A stretch of 64,000 nt of DNA from Komagataeibacter nataicola (lineage in GTDB: Bacteria; Pseudomonadota; Alphaproteobacteria; Acetobacterales; Acetobacteraceae): positions 1-64,000 of the forward strand of contig NZ_NIRT01000016.1 in the NCBI RefSeq assembly GCF_003207795.1, written 5' to 3'. How positions within the stretch are numbered: position 1 is the first letter of the stretch; each line of letters starts with the position of its first letter. The translations under genes and the position numbers were made by a program. Of this stretch, positions 17,035-24,459 are shown piece by piece. The notes under the pieces were generated by a model. The model saw nothing but the letters and a program-made list of their open reading frames with translations. It ran no database searches and was not told the origin of the DNA.

Positions 17035-17868
17035 TCAGAACCAGCTCCGCACGCCAAAGGTCAGGCGCAGCGCCCCGGTCTCGCCCTGCTGGTCATGCAC
17101 GATGCGGCGGGCCTGTGTCAGATACCCCGCATAGGACACGGCTACATAAGGCGCGAATTTGCGCCATATCTCATAGCGCAGGCGCAGACCCGCATCGACA
17201 TCCGAAAGCCCCGCGCCAACCTGCCGTTCCGGGTCGGACCTGGTATAGAGATTGAACTCCGCCTGCGGCTGCAGGATCAGCCGGTTGGTGAGCAGGAAAT
17301 CGTATGATCCCTCAATACGGCCAGCAAATCGCCCCCGGTCGCTGGCATAGGCGGTGGCCTGGAATTCGAACTGGTACAGCGCCAGCCCCTGCACGCCCAG
17401 CGCGCCCCATGTGCGGGTAGGGCCATCATCAATATCGGCACGGATACCGGCCTGCACGTTCCAGTAAGGCGAGACCGCGCGGCTGTACAGCAGTTCGTGG
17501 TCGCCATCATGCAGGCGGCCATGCTCGAGCGTGCCTTCCGATTTGAGCCACAGCCTGTTGTAGTCGCCACCGTACCACGCCTCGCCATCCCAGCGGAAAT
17601 CCGTGCCGCCGGGCGCGTAACGCCCCTCAAGCTGATCGAGAATGCCATGGAAGTAGTGGCCCTGATCCATGACCGGCTTCATGCCGCCCACATAGGCCAC
17701 CGGCGTATTCGTGGGGGCGTCGGCCGCGTGATAAAGCGGCTTGGGCGGAGGCTTGCGTGCGGTTGCCGTTGTGGTTTTCCGTGCCGTGGCTGTGGCCTGG
17801 CTCTGGGCCTGTGCGGGCACGGTGGCGGCAGGCAGCAGCAGGGCTGCAAGAAGGAGCGCGCGCCTCAT
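17035..17868 (-). CDS. pcoB: Copper resistance outer-membrane protein CopB/PcoB
   Basis: 277 residues from ATG 17868: signal peptide (RRALLLAALLLPAATVPAQA), a Thr/Lys/Ala-rich linker, then the CopB barrel domain with MDQGHYFHGILDQLEGRYA, GTDFRWDGEAWYGGDYNRLW and a terminal aromatic VRSWF. In known systems it works with the periplasmic multicopper oxidase PcoA/CopA to sequester or export copper. The start ATG overlaps the oxidase stop (ATGA, 17865-17868), so translation is coupled. The longer upstream frame lies inside the oxidase gene and has no signal sequence. Confidence 0.93.
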   Translation of the reverse strand: MRRALLLAALLLPAATVPAQAQSQATATARKTTTATARKPPPKPLYHAADAPTNTPVAYVGGMKPVMDQGHYFHGILDQLEGRYAPGGTDFRWDGEAWYGGDYNRLWLKSEGTLEHGRLHDGDHELLYSRAVSPYWNVQAGIRADIDDGPTRTWGALGVQGLALYQFEFQATAYASDRGRFAGRIEGSYDFLLTNRLILQPQAEFNLYTRSDPERQVGAGLSDVDAGLRLRYEIWRKFAPYVAVSYAGYLTQARRIVHDQQGETGALRLTFGVRSWF

Positions 17869-19880
17869 TCCACGATGACCGTGCGGAACATGCCCGTTTC
17901 CATATGCAGCATGAGGTGGCAGTGATAGGCCCACAGCCCCGGCGCATCCGCCGTGACAAGATAGCTCAGCTTCGAGCCGGGCTGCGAGATGAGGGTGTGC
18001 TTGTAGGGGCGGTAGGCGCCCTGTCCGTTTTCGAGTTCGCTCCACATGCCATGCAGGTGAATGGGGTGCTCCATCATCGTGTCATTGATGAGGGTGAAGC
18101 GCACGCGTTCGTTGTGTCTGAGCCGGATTGGCCCTGATTCGGAAAACTTGCGCCCGTTGAAGCCCCAGATATAGCGCTCCATGTTGCCCGTCAGGTGCAT
18201 GATGATCTCGCGCGTGGGTGGCCTTGGGTCGCTTCCGGGCCGGGTGGCGCGCAGTTGGCTGTAGTTCAGCACGCGGCGGCCATTATGCTCGAGCCCATCG
18301 CCGGGGCTGCCCAGGCGGTCTGTGGGCATGCGGGCGATATTCTGGTTTTCCACGTTCAGGGGCGGGGGGCCGGGGTCGTCCACTTCCACCAGCACGGGCG
18401 CGTCATGGTCCATGGCTTCGGGTGTGTGCATGTGGGCGGCAGGCTTGTGGTGCATGGGTTCATCCATGCGGTGTTCAGGCATGGACATGCCGTGTCCGTG
18501 CCCGGCTGGCGCCGGGGGCGATGGCCGCATGTCCTCCATGTCCATGTCATCCATCGTGCCATCTCCGTGGGGTGTCGGTTCCGGGGTGGATGCCTGCATG
18601 CCGCTCATGGGGTGCTGCGGTGCATGATCCATCATGCCGCTTTCATGGCGCGGCATGGGGTGGTTGTGCGTGTGCGATGTCTGCATGTCGGATGCAGGCT
18701 CCGGCATTGCCATGCCGTTCATGCTTTCGCCGGGTTTCATGTCGCCCATGCCCATATCGACCATGGTGCGCACCGGGCGCGGGTCCATGGGCGGGAGGGG
18801 GCCGTGCATGCCCGGTTGTGGCGCCAGTGTGCCCCGGGCATAGCCGGTGCGGTCCTCGCTCTGGGCAAAGATGGTGTAGGCGCGCGCCTCCCTGGGTTGC
18901 ACGATCACGTCATAGGTCTCGGCCACGCCAATGCGGAACTCATCCACCGGCACGGGTTCGACCGCATTGCCATCGGCGGCGACCACCAGCATTTCCAGCC
19001 CCGGTATGCGGATATCGAAAAAGGTCATTGATGCGCCATTGATGAAGCGCAGCCGCACCCGCTCGCCGGGTTTGAAAATGGCGTTCCAGTTCATGTCAGG
19101 CGCGTGGCCGTTGAGCAGGTAGGTATAGATCACGCCCGTTACGTCAGCGATGTCTGTTGCCGCCATGCGCATGCGCGACCAGGCCAGCCGGTCCTTCAGC
19201 GCGGCAAGAGGGCCGCCTGCCGCTCTGGCCTCGCGCGGGAAGGAGGCCAGCGTGCGCTGGCGGAAGACGTAATAGTCATCCTGCATCTTGAGGTTGGAGA
19301 GCATGTCCATGGGCGAGACATCCGTCCATTCCGAGAGCACGATGACGTAGTCACGCGCGCAGGGCTGCGGGTCGGGAACAGGCGGATCAATGACGATCGC
19401 GCCATACAGTCCCTGCGCCTCCTGCATGCCGGAATGGCTGTGGTACCAGTACGTGCCGCTCTGGGTAACGGGAAAGCGGTAGGTAAAGGTCTGGCCGGGC
19501 GCGATGCCGGCAAAGCTCAGCCCCGGCACGCCATCCATGGTGGCGGGCAGGCGCAGGCCGTGCCAGTGGATGGAGGTGTCTTCATCCGCCAGCGTGTTGG
19601 TGACGTTGATGCACACCGTATCACCCTGCCGCCAGCGCAGGATGGGGCCGGGCACGCTCCCGCCAATACAGGGCGCGTGCAGCACCTTGCGGTCGATTTC
19701 AATACGGGTGCGGCCCACGCGCAGGTCCCAGCGCGCACTGGCGGCGGGGGGCACCTGGCCGGAGGTAGGAGTATGGGCATGCAGCGGGCGGGGCAGAGCG
19801 GCCATGGCCGCTCCTGCGCCCAGCCCCGTTACAAAACGGCGACGGCTCAGGCCGCCCCGGTTGCGAGACGGAATCAACAT
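17865..19880 (-). CDS. pcoA: Periplasmic multicopper oxidase, CopA/PcoA family
   Basis: 671-residue laccase-like oxidase that converts Cu(I) to less toxic Cu(II). A Tat signal (LSRRRFVTGLGAGAAMAALP) leads to three cupredoxin domains. Copper ligands are visible: HWHG (105-108), HSH (147-149), HPIHLHG, and HCH...HMETGM near 653-664. Between about residues 370 and 500 lies a long His/Met/Asp-rich insertion (repeated MDHA, MSGM, MEDM, HGHGM), typical of copper-scavenging CopA proteins. It overlaps pcoB by 4 bp and follows a His/Met/Cys-rich secreted protein. The promoter upstream carries a CsoR-like box. Not the P-type ATPase also called copA. Confidence 0.95.
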   Translation of the reverse strand: MLIPSRNRGGLSRRRFVTGLGAGAAMAALPRPLHAHTPTSGQVPPAASARWDLRVGRTRIEIDRKVLHAPCIGGSVPGPILRWRQGDTVCINVTNTLADEDTSIHWHGLRLPATMDGVPGLSFAGIAPGQTFTYRFPVTQSGTYWYHSHSGMQEAQGLYGAIVIDPPVPDPQPCARDYVIVLSEWTDVSPMDMLSNLKMQDDYYVFRQRTLASFPREARAAGGPLAALKDRLAWSRMRMAATDIADVTGVIYTYLLNGHAPDMNWNAIFKPGERVRLRFINGASMTFFDIRIPGLEMLVVAADGNAVEPVPVDEFRIGVAETYDVIVQPREARAYTIFAQSEDRTGYARGTLAPQPGMHGPLPPMDPRPVRTMVDMGMGDMKPGESMNGMAMPEPASDMQTSHTHNHPMPRHESGMMDHAPQHPMSGMQASTPEPTPHGDGTMDDMDMEDMRPSPPAPAGHGHGMSMPEHRMDEPMHHKPAAHMHTPEAMDHDAPVLVEVDDPGPPPLNVENQNIARMPTDRLGSPGDGLEHNGRRVLNYSQLRATRPGSDPRPPTREIIMHLTGNMERYIWGFNGRKFSESGPIRLRHNERVRFTLINDTMMEHPIHLHGMWSELENGQGAYRPYKHTLISQPGSKLSYLVTADAPGLWAYHCHLMLHMETGMFRTVIVE

Positions 19881-19914
19881 GAAAAAAATCCGGAAAGAAA
19901 CAGGTCAGTCAGAT

Positions 19915-19939
19915 CCCGCCCTGCACAGGACAGGGCGGG
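19915..19939 (-). other. Perfect stem-loop in the copper operon mRNA
   Basis: CCCGCCCTG, seven-base loop, CAGGGCGGG, between the His-rich protein gene and the multicopper oxidase gene. No T-run follows, so it is more likely an mRNA processing or stability element than a terminator. Confidence 0.5.
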
Positions 19940-19960
19940 AGCCAGAACGGGGTGACGTGT

Positions 19961-20347
19961 TCAGATGTTCCGGATTTTTGGGGGGCGCAGGGGCGGCAGC
20001 CAGTCGCCTCCCGGCGCGGGCGCCTGCCGGGATGCGAGGAAAGCACGTGTTCCCTCGGCGGACAGGCCGGTCAGGCGCTCGGCCACTGGCGGCGCGGGCA
20101 TGTCCGACAGGCCCGCATGCACATGACAGCACGGGTCCTGGCGGGGGGATGGATCATGGTGGGCATGATGCATGCGCGTCATGTGCAGGGCATGGGCGGG
20201 GGTCATGCACTCAGGCGTCATGGTGCAGGGGGGGGGCAGCGTATGGGCGTGGGCAGTCGGCGCGGGAACGGCGCCAAGAAGCAGCCCCGCCTGCATCAGC
20301 AGCCAGACCAGCAGGCCAACCCATGTCCGGCCCCGTGCCCTGAACAT
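19961..20347 (-). CDS. His/Met/Cys-rich secreted protein of the copper operon
   Basis: 128 residues with a signal peptide (VGLLVWLLMQAGLLLGAVPA, cleavage near AHA) and a short mature part rich in metal ligands: HTLPPPCTMTPECMTPAHAL, HMTRMHHAHHDPS, CCHVHAGLSDM. The C-terminal third is Pro/Arg-rich with no ligands. I do not recognise a named family. Composition and position (first gene before pcoA-pcoB, just after a CsoR-like box) point to a periplasmic copper-binding or copper-delivery protein. Spacing to pcoA is 80 bp with a stem-loop. Could also be a small sensor-like periplasmic chelator; function is inference. Confidence 0.7.
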   Translation of the reverse strand: MFRARGRTWVGLLVWLLMQAGLLLGAVPAPTAHAHTLPPPCTMTPECMTPAHALHMTRMHHAHHDPSPRQDPCCHVHAGLSDMPAPPVAERLTGLSAEGTRAFLASRQAPAPGGDWLPPLRPPKIRNI

Positions 20348-20391
20348 TCCGCACTCCCATCCGCACGAAGCGTTGCAAACTGTTGCCCATC

Positions 20392-20408
20392 ATACCCATG
20401 GGGGGCAT
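20392..20408 (-). promoter_or_regulatory. CsoR-like operator of the pco operon
   Basis: ATACCCATGGGGGGCAT on the plus strand, 45-61 bp upstream of the His-rich protein start at 20347. It matches 14 of 17 positions of the site before the copper ATPase (24425-24441), including the G6 run and both edges. On the minus strand TATGAT next to it could be a -10 box, so bound CsoR would block the promoter. Confidence 0.7.
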
Positions 20409-20448
20409 AAAGGGAAGCTTTTTATGCCAGTCCGCCTGCGGCTTTATC

Positions 20449-20505
20449 AGATGAAAGTTTCAGGTGAAGCTTTTTTCAAAAAGGCGGCACCCGAAAACTT
20501 TTATC
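20449..20505. repeat. Composite palindromic intergenic repeat, copy 4
   Basis: ATGAAAGTTTCAGGTGAAGC, TTTTTTCAAAAAGGCGGCAC, CCGAAAACTTTTATCC. It joins half of the AAGCTT module to half of the GGCGGC module, as if recombined between modules. It contains the stop codon of the FTR1 gene. Confidence 0.85.
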
Positions 20506-21319
20506 CTTTCTTAACAGGCTGCCTGCGCACCAGGCGGGTCGCGATCAGCATCACCGCCAGCGTAACGCCCCATGCCACGAGCTGGATGCCCATGGGCCGG
20601 TCGGAATAGCCCACCAGTGCCTTGGCGGCCCGCCCCACCATGCTGCCATCAGACAGCAGCCACGACGTATCCCACACCTCGTAGCCCAGGGCGGGCACGA
20701 TATCATCGCCCGCCAGCAGGGCCGCGGCCTGGCTGGCCATGCCTGCGGCCAGCAGGGCGATGAGCAGGCCGGTTACAGCAAACAGCCGGTGCAGCGGAAT
20801 GACGATCAGCCCGCGATACAGCAGCCACGATATGCCGCCGCCCGCCACAATGCCCAGCAGGCCGCCCACCAGCATGGGCACCGGGCCGGAATGGGTGGAG
20901 ACCGCGATGCCATACAGGAATAGCACCACCTCCACCCCCTCGCGCAGCACCGCCACGGCCACCACCACGGCCATGGCCGCAAGCGAGCGCTGGCCGGTTG
21001 CCACCTCGGCGCCCAGCGCCTTCATGTCGCCCGCCATCTCGCGCCCGTGGCGGGTCATCCAGATATTGTGCCAGCCCAGCATGACCACCGCGATGCACAG
21101 GATGGTGGCCGAGAACACATCCTGCCCGTTGCCCGACAGCGCCGCCGAGAGGCTGCCGGCAAACACAGCCACCACGGCGGCCCCTGCCACGCCCGCGGCA
21201 ATGCCGCCCGCCACCCAGCGCCCCCGGCCCGCTATGCCCTGCGTTGCCGCCAGCACGATGCCAATGATCAGGCCCGCTTCCATGACCTCGCGAAAAACGA
21301 TCAGCAGACTTCCCAGCAT
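20501..21319 (-). CDS. FTR1-family iron permease
   Basis: 272-residue polytopic inner-membrane protein with the two signature iron-binding motifs: REVME (residues 10-14) in helix 1 and REGVE (126-130) in helix 4, as in Ftr1/EfeU. These carry Fe(III) through the membrane, usually with an oxidase or cupredoxin partner. Here the partner is the secreted cupredoxin encoded 2 bp upstream. Downstream on the same strand lies the copper operon with a multicopper oxidase. The stop codon falls inside a repeat copy. Confidence 0.9.
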   Translation of the reverse strand: MLGSLLIVFREVMEAGLIIGIVLAATQGIAGRGRWVAGGIAAGVAGAAVVAVFAGSLSAALSGNGQDVFSATILCIAVVMLGWHNIWMTRHGREMAGDMKALGAEVATGQRSLAAMAVVVAVAVLREGVEVVLFLYGIAVSTHSGPVPMLVGGLLGIVAGGGISWLLYRGLIVIPLHRLFAVTGLLIALLAAGMASQAAALLAGDDIVPALGYEVWDTSWLLSDGSMVGRAAKALVGYSDRPMGIQLVAWGVTLAVMLIATRLVRRQPVKKG

Positions 21320-21321
21320 GT

Positions 21322-21663
21322 TCAGGGCTCCTGCGTTACGGTAACGGTGCCCGTTGCCTGGTCTGGGTGGTAGTCATCGAAGAATTTGTAGGTGCCCGGA
21401 TGCAGCGGCCCGGCATGGACCGTAATGGTGCTGCCCGGTACCACGATCTTCTCGAATTTCAGGTCATAGCTTTCAAATTCGTCCGTCGTGTCATCCTGAT
21501 TGTCCAGCATGATGAGGAAACGCGTGCCCGCGGGCACCGTAAAATGGTCCGGGCTGAAATGATGGTCCTTGACCACCAGGTGCACGGGGTCCTGCGCCCA
21601 TGCCGGTGGGGCGGACAGGAGGGCCGCAAGCCCGAGGCAGGACAGGATGGTCGCGTAACGCAT
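21322..21663 (-). CDS. Secreted cupredoxin-like protein, FTR1 partner
   Basis: 113 residues: signal peptide (LSCLGLAALLSAPPAWA) and a compact cupredoxin domain (VHLVVKDHHFSPDHFTVPAG ... LHPGTYKFFDDYHPDQATG). The usual type 1 copper Cys is missing (the loop reads GTYKFFDDYHP), so it may bind metal by His/Asp/Met or serve as a structural iron-delivery domain like the cupredoxin domain of EfeO. Stop and FTR1 start are separated by 2 bp, so they form one translational unit. Confidence 0.8.
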   Translation of the reverse strand: MRYATILSCLGLAALLSAPPAWAQDPVHLVVKDHHFSPDHFTVPAGTRFLIMLDNQDDTTDEFESYDLKFEKIVVPGSTITVHAGPLHPGTYKFFDDYHPDQATGTVTVTQEP

Positions 21664-22012
21664 GAACAGACTCTCCGTGGAATGACGGCAAAATATTGCG
21701 ACTTATTATCACTGTCAATTTTGGCCTTACGATCACGACTTCTGCGGCCCGGCAGTTGATCCGGCACTATGAGCGCCAAAGGCGTGATAAAATAAGAAGT
21801 TTTTGGCGAAGCTTTTTCCCAAAAAGCTTCACAGGATACGGTCTTTTCGAAAAAAAAAGGGCACCCGGAAACCTTTACTTTTTTCGTGGCGATCAGACAC
21901 GCTGCGGGCAGATCAGGCGGAACCAAACAGACGGCCATTCCCTTAACCGCCTGTATCCGCAGCGCGTGTGCCGCCAGGCGGGTCCATGTTCTGCCCCGGA
22001 AGGTCAGCCGCC
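21664..22012. other. Divergent promoter region with repeat copy 5
   Basis: 349 bp between the cupredoxin gene and a GST gene, both read outward. It holds one of the most complete repeat copies (21788-21882); otherwise no gene is seen. Confidence 0.5.
21788..21882. repeat. Composite palindromic intergenic repeat, copy 5
   Basis: Starts AATAAGAAGTTTTTGGCG, includes the perfect GAAGCTTTTT-CCC-AAAAAGCTTC palindrome (21808-21830), a degraded second module, and ends GGGCACCCGGAAACCTTTAC. It lies between divergent genes, so it is not restricted to 3' ends. Confidence 0.85.
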
Positions 22013-22705
22013 ATGATTACCGTGCATCATCTCGACAATTCGCGTTCCCAGCGCATCCTGTGGCTGCTTGAGGAACTTGAGCTGCCCTACGAGATCCGTT
22101 TCTACAAACGCGACCCCAAAACCATGCTGGCCCCAAAAAGCCTGCGCAAGGTCCACCCGCTGGGCAAGGCCCCGATCATTACGGATACCGAGAGCGACGT
22201 GACGCTTGCGGAAAGCGGGGCCATTATCGAATACCTTGTCGAACGCTACGGCAACGGGCGGCTGCAGCCCGAACGCGGCACGCCCGAGCACGTGCAGTTT
22301 CTGTACTGGCTGCACTATGCCGAAGGCTCGGCCATGCCGCCGCTGCTGCTCAAGCTGGTATTCGGCCTGCTGCCCACGCGCGTGCCCTTTATCATCCGCC
22401 CCGTGGCCAGCCTGATCGCGGGCGGGGTGCAGTCACGCATCATCAACCCGCAGCTTAAACTGCACATGGATTTCTGGGAGCACGCACTCAGCCAGCGTGA
22501 ATGGTTCACGGGCAAGGACTTCACCGCGGCCGATATCCAGATGAGCTTTCCGCTTGAAGCCGCAGCCTCCCGCGCCGGAGCGCTGGGCGGCAGGCCGCAT
22601 GTGGGTGCCTTTTTGCGGCGCATCCATGCACGGCCTGCCTATCAGCGCGCGCTGATCAAAGGGGGCGCCTATGCCTTTGCCTCGGCGGGTGATGCGGCTG
22701 GCTGA
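22013..22705 (+). CDS. Glutathione S-transferase family protein
   Basis: 230 residues from ATG 22013, which has GGAAGG upstream. N-terminal thioredoxin fold (HHLDNSRSQRILWLLEELEL, then VHPLGKAPIITDTE and ESGAIIEYLVERYG), matching Ure2p/beta-like GSTs in which Ser in NSRSQR is the likely glutathione-activating residue. The C-terminal all-helical domain carries DFTAADIQMSFPLE, the conserved N-capping region. Probably detoxification or thiol transfer. Followed by an ABC-F gene 74 bp downstream, unrelated in function. Confidence 0.88.
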   Translation: MITVHHLDNSRSQRILWLLEELELPYEIRFYKRDPKTMLAPKSLRKVHPLGKAPIITDTESDVTLAESGAIIEYLVERYGNGRLQPERGTPEHVQFLYWLHYAEGSAMPPLLLKLVFGLLPTRVPFIIRPVASLIAGGVQSRIINPQLKLHMDFWEHALSQREWFTGKDFTAADIQMSFPLEAAASRAGALGGRPHVGAFLRRIHARPAYQRALIKGGAYAFASAGDAAG

Positions 22706-22779
22706 CCGCACGGCTGCGGTTTACGCCCTACCTCGGTTCGTATTAAGTGCGCGCATTCCTTCCGCGCCTCCGAGGTTCC

Positions 22780-24402
22780 ATGATTCGTCTCGACAGTATC
22801 AGCAAGCATAACGGCCAGCGTCTGGTCTTCATCGAAGCTTCGGCTGCCTTGCAGAAGGGCGAGAAGATCGGCCTCGTGGGGCCAAACGGGGCGGGCAAGA
22901 CCACGCTGTTCCGCATGATTACCGGGCAGGACGAACCTGATGAAGGCCAGATCCTGACCGATCGCGGCATCACCATTGGCTTCTTCAGCCAGGATGTGGG
23001 CGAGATGACCGGCCGCAGCGCCGTGGCCGAGGTGATGGAAGGGGCCGGTGCGGTATCGGAGGTCGCCTCCGAACTGGCCATGCTGGAAACGGCACTTGCC
23101 GACCCCGAGCAGGCCGATCAGCTTGAAACCATCCTTGAGCGCTTTGGCGAGGTGCAGGCCCGCTTTGAGGAACTCGGCGGTTATGCGCTCGACAGCAGGG
23201 CGCGTGAGGTGCTGCACGGGCTTGGCTTCAGCCAGGAGATGATGGATGGCGATGTCAGCCGCCTCTCGGGCGGGTGGAAGATGCGCGTGGCCCTTGGCCG
23301 CATCCTGCTCATGCGCCCCGATGTGATGCTGCTTGATGAGCCAAGCAACCATCTTGACCTTGAAAGCCTGATCTGGCTCGAGCAGTTCCTGGCCGGTTAC
23401 GATGGCGCGCTGCTCATGACATCGCATGACCGGGCGTTCATGAACCGGGTCATCAACAAGGTGATCGAGATTGATGGCGGCAGCCTGACCAGTTTTTCGG
23501 GCGATTACGAGTTCTATGAACAGCAGCGCGCCCAGAACGAGAAGCAGCAGCAGGCCCAGTTCGAGCGCCAGCAGGCAGCCCTTGCCAAGGAAATCAGCTT
23601 CATCGAGCGCTTCAAGGCCCGCGCCTCGCACGCAGCCCAGGTGCAGAGCCGGGTCAAGAAACTGGAAAAGATCGACCGCGTCGATCCGCCCAAGCGCAGG
23701 CAGGCGCTGAGCTTCGACTTTCCGCCCCCGCCGCGCTCGGGGGAGGATGTGGTCAAGCTGCGTGGCGTGGATAAAAGCTATGGCAGCCGCGTGATCTATC
23801 ACAACCTCGATCTGCTGATCCGCCGGCGTGAGCGCTGCTGCGTGCTGGGCGTGAACGGTGCGGGCAAGTCCACGCTGCTCAAGCTGGTCACTGGTGCGAC
23901 CCAGCCCGATGCGGGCACGGTCACGCTGGGCGGCAGCGTGAAGCTGGGCTATTTCGCCCAGCATGCCATGGACCTGCTTGATGGCAGCCGCACGGTGTTC
24001 GAAACGCTGGATGACGCCTTTCCGCTGGCCAGTCAGGGCTCGCTGCGGGCGCTGGCAGGCAGCTTTGGCTTCTCTGGCGATGAGGTGGAGAAAAGCTGCC
24101 GCGTGCTGTCAGGCGGCGAGAAGGCGCGGCTGGTCATGGCGCTGATGCTGTATGATCCGCCCAACTTTCTGGTGCTCGATGAGCCGACCAACCACCTCGA
24201 CATCGCGACGAAGGAAATGCTGATCGCATCGCTTGCGCAGTACGAGGGCACCATGCTGTTCGTATCGCATGACCGGCACTTCCTTGCCGCCCTGTCGAAC
24301 CGGGTGCTGGAAGTCACCCCCGGTGGCATCCATCAGTATGATGGTGGCTATACGGAATATGTCGCCCGCACCGGGCAGGAAGCCCCCGGCCTGCACGCCT
24401 GA
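22780..24402 (+). CDS. ABC-F family ribosome-associated ATPase
   Basis: 540 residues from ATG 22780 (GAGG upstream). Two ABC ATPase cassettes with no membrane segments: Walker A GPNGAGKTT and GVNGAGKST, signatures LSGGWKMR and LSGGEKAR, Walker B MLLDEPSNHLDL and LVLDEPTNHLDI. A charged coiled linker (EQQRAQNEKQQQAQFERQQA) separates them, as in EttA/Uup/YbiT-type translation factors that act on the ribosomal E site. Closest in length to YbiT/Uup; not obviously an antibiotic-resistance member. Stands alone between a GST gene and the copper ATPase. Confidence 0.93.
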   Translation: MIRLDSISKHNGQRLVFIEASAALQKGEKIGLVGPNGAGKTTLFRMITGQDEPDEGQILTDRGITIGFFSQDVGEMTGRSAVAEVMEGAGAVSEVASELAMLETALADPEQADQLETILERFGEVQARFEELGGYALDSRAREVLHGLGFSQEMMDGDVSRLSGGWKMRVALGRILLMRPDVMLLDEPSNHLDLESLIWLEQFLAGYDGALLMTSHDRAFMNRVINKVIEIDGGSLTSFSGDYEFYEQQRAQNEKQQQAQFERQQAALAKEISFIERFKARASHAAQVQSRVKKLEKIDRVDPPKRRQALSFDFPPPPRSGEDVVKLRGVDKSYGSRVIYHNLDLLIRRRERCCVLGVNGAGKSTLLKLVTGATQPDAGTVTLGGSVKLGYFAQHAMDLLDGSRTVFETLDDAFPLASQGSLRALAGSFGFSGDEVEKSCRVLSGGEKARLVMALMLYDPPNFLVLDEPTNHLDIATKEMLIASLAQYEGTMLFVSHDRHFLAALSNRVLEVTPGGIHQYDGGYTEYVARTGQEAPGLHA

Positions 24403-24424
24403 CCCGGCGGGCCTGCCCTTGAAA

Positions 24425-24441
24425 ATACCATTGGGGGGTAT
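24425..24441 (+). promoter_or_regulatory. CsoR-like operator of the copper ATPase gene
   Basis: ATACCATTGGGGGGTAT: inverted ATACC/GGTAT edges around a G-run, 18 bp before the ATG of the copper P-type ATPase, with the TATAAA overlapping its edge. G-tract pseudo-palindromes of this kind are typical of CsoR/RcnR-family sites, and a CsoR gene follows the ATPase. The same box occurs before the pco operon. Confidence 0.75.
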
Positions 24442-24459
24442 AAAGTCAGTTCGGTGAGC

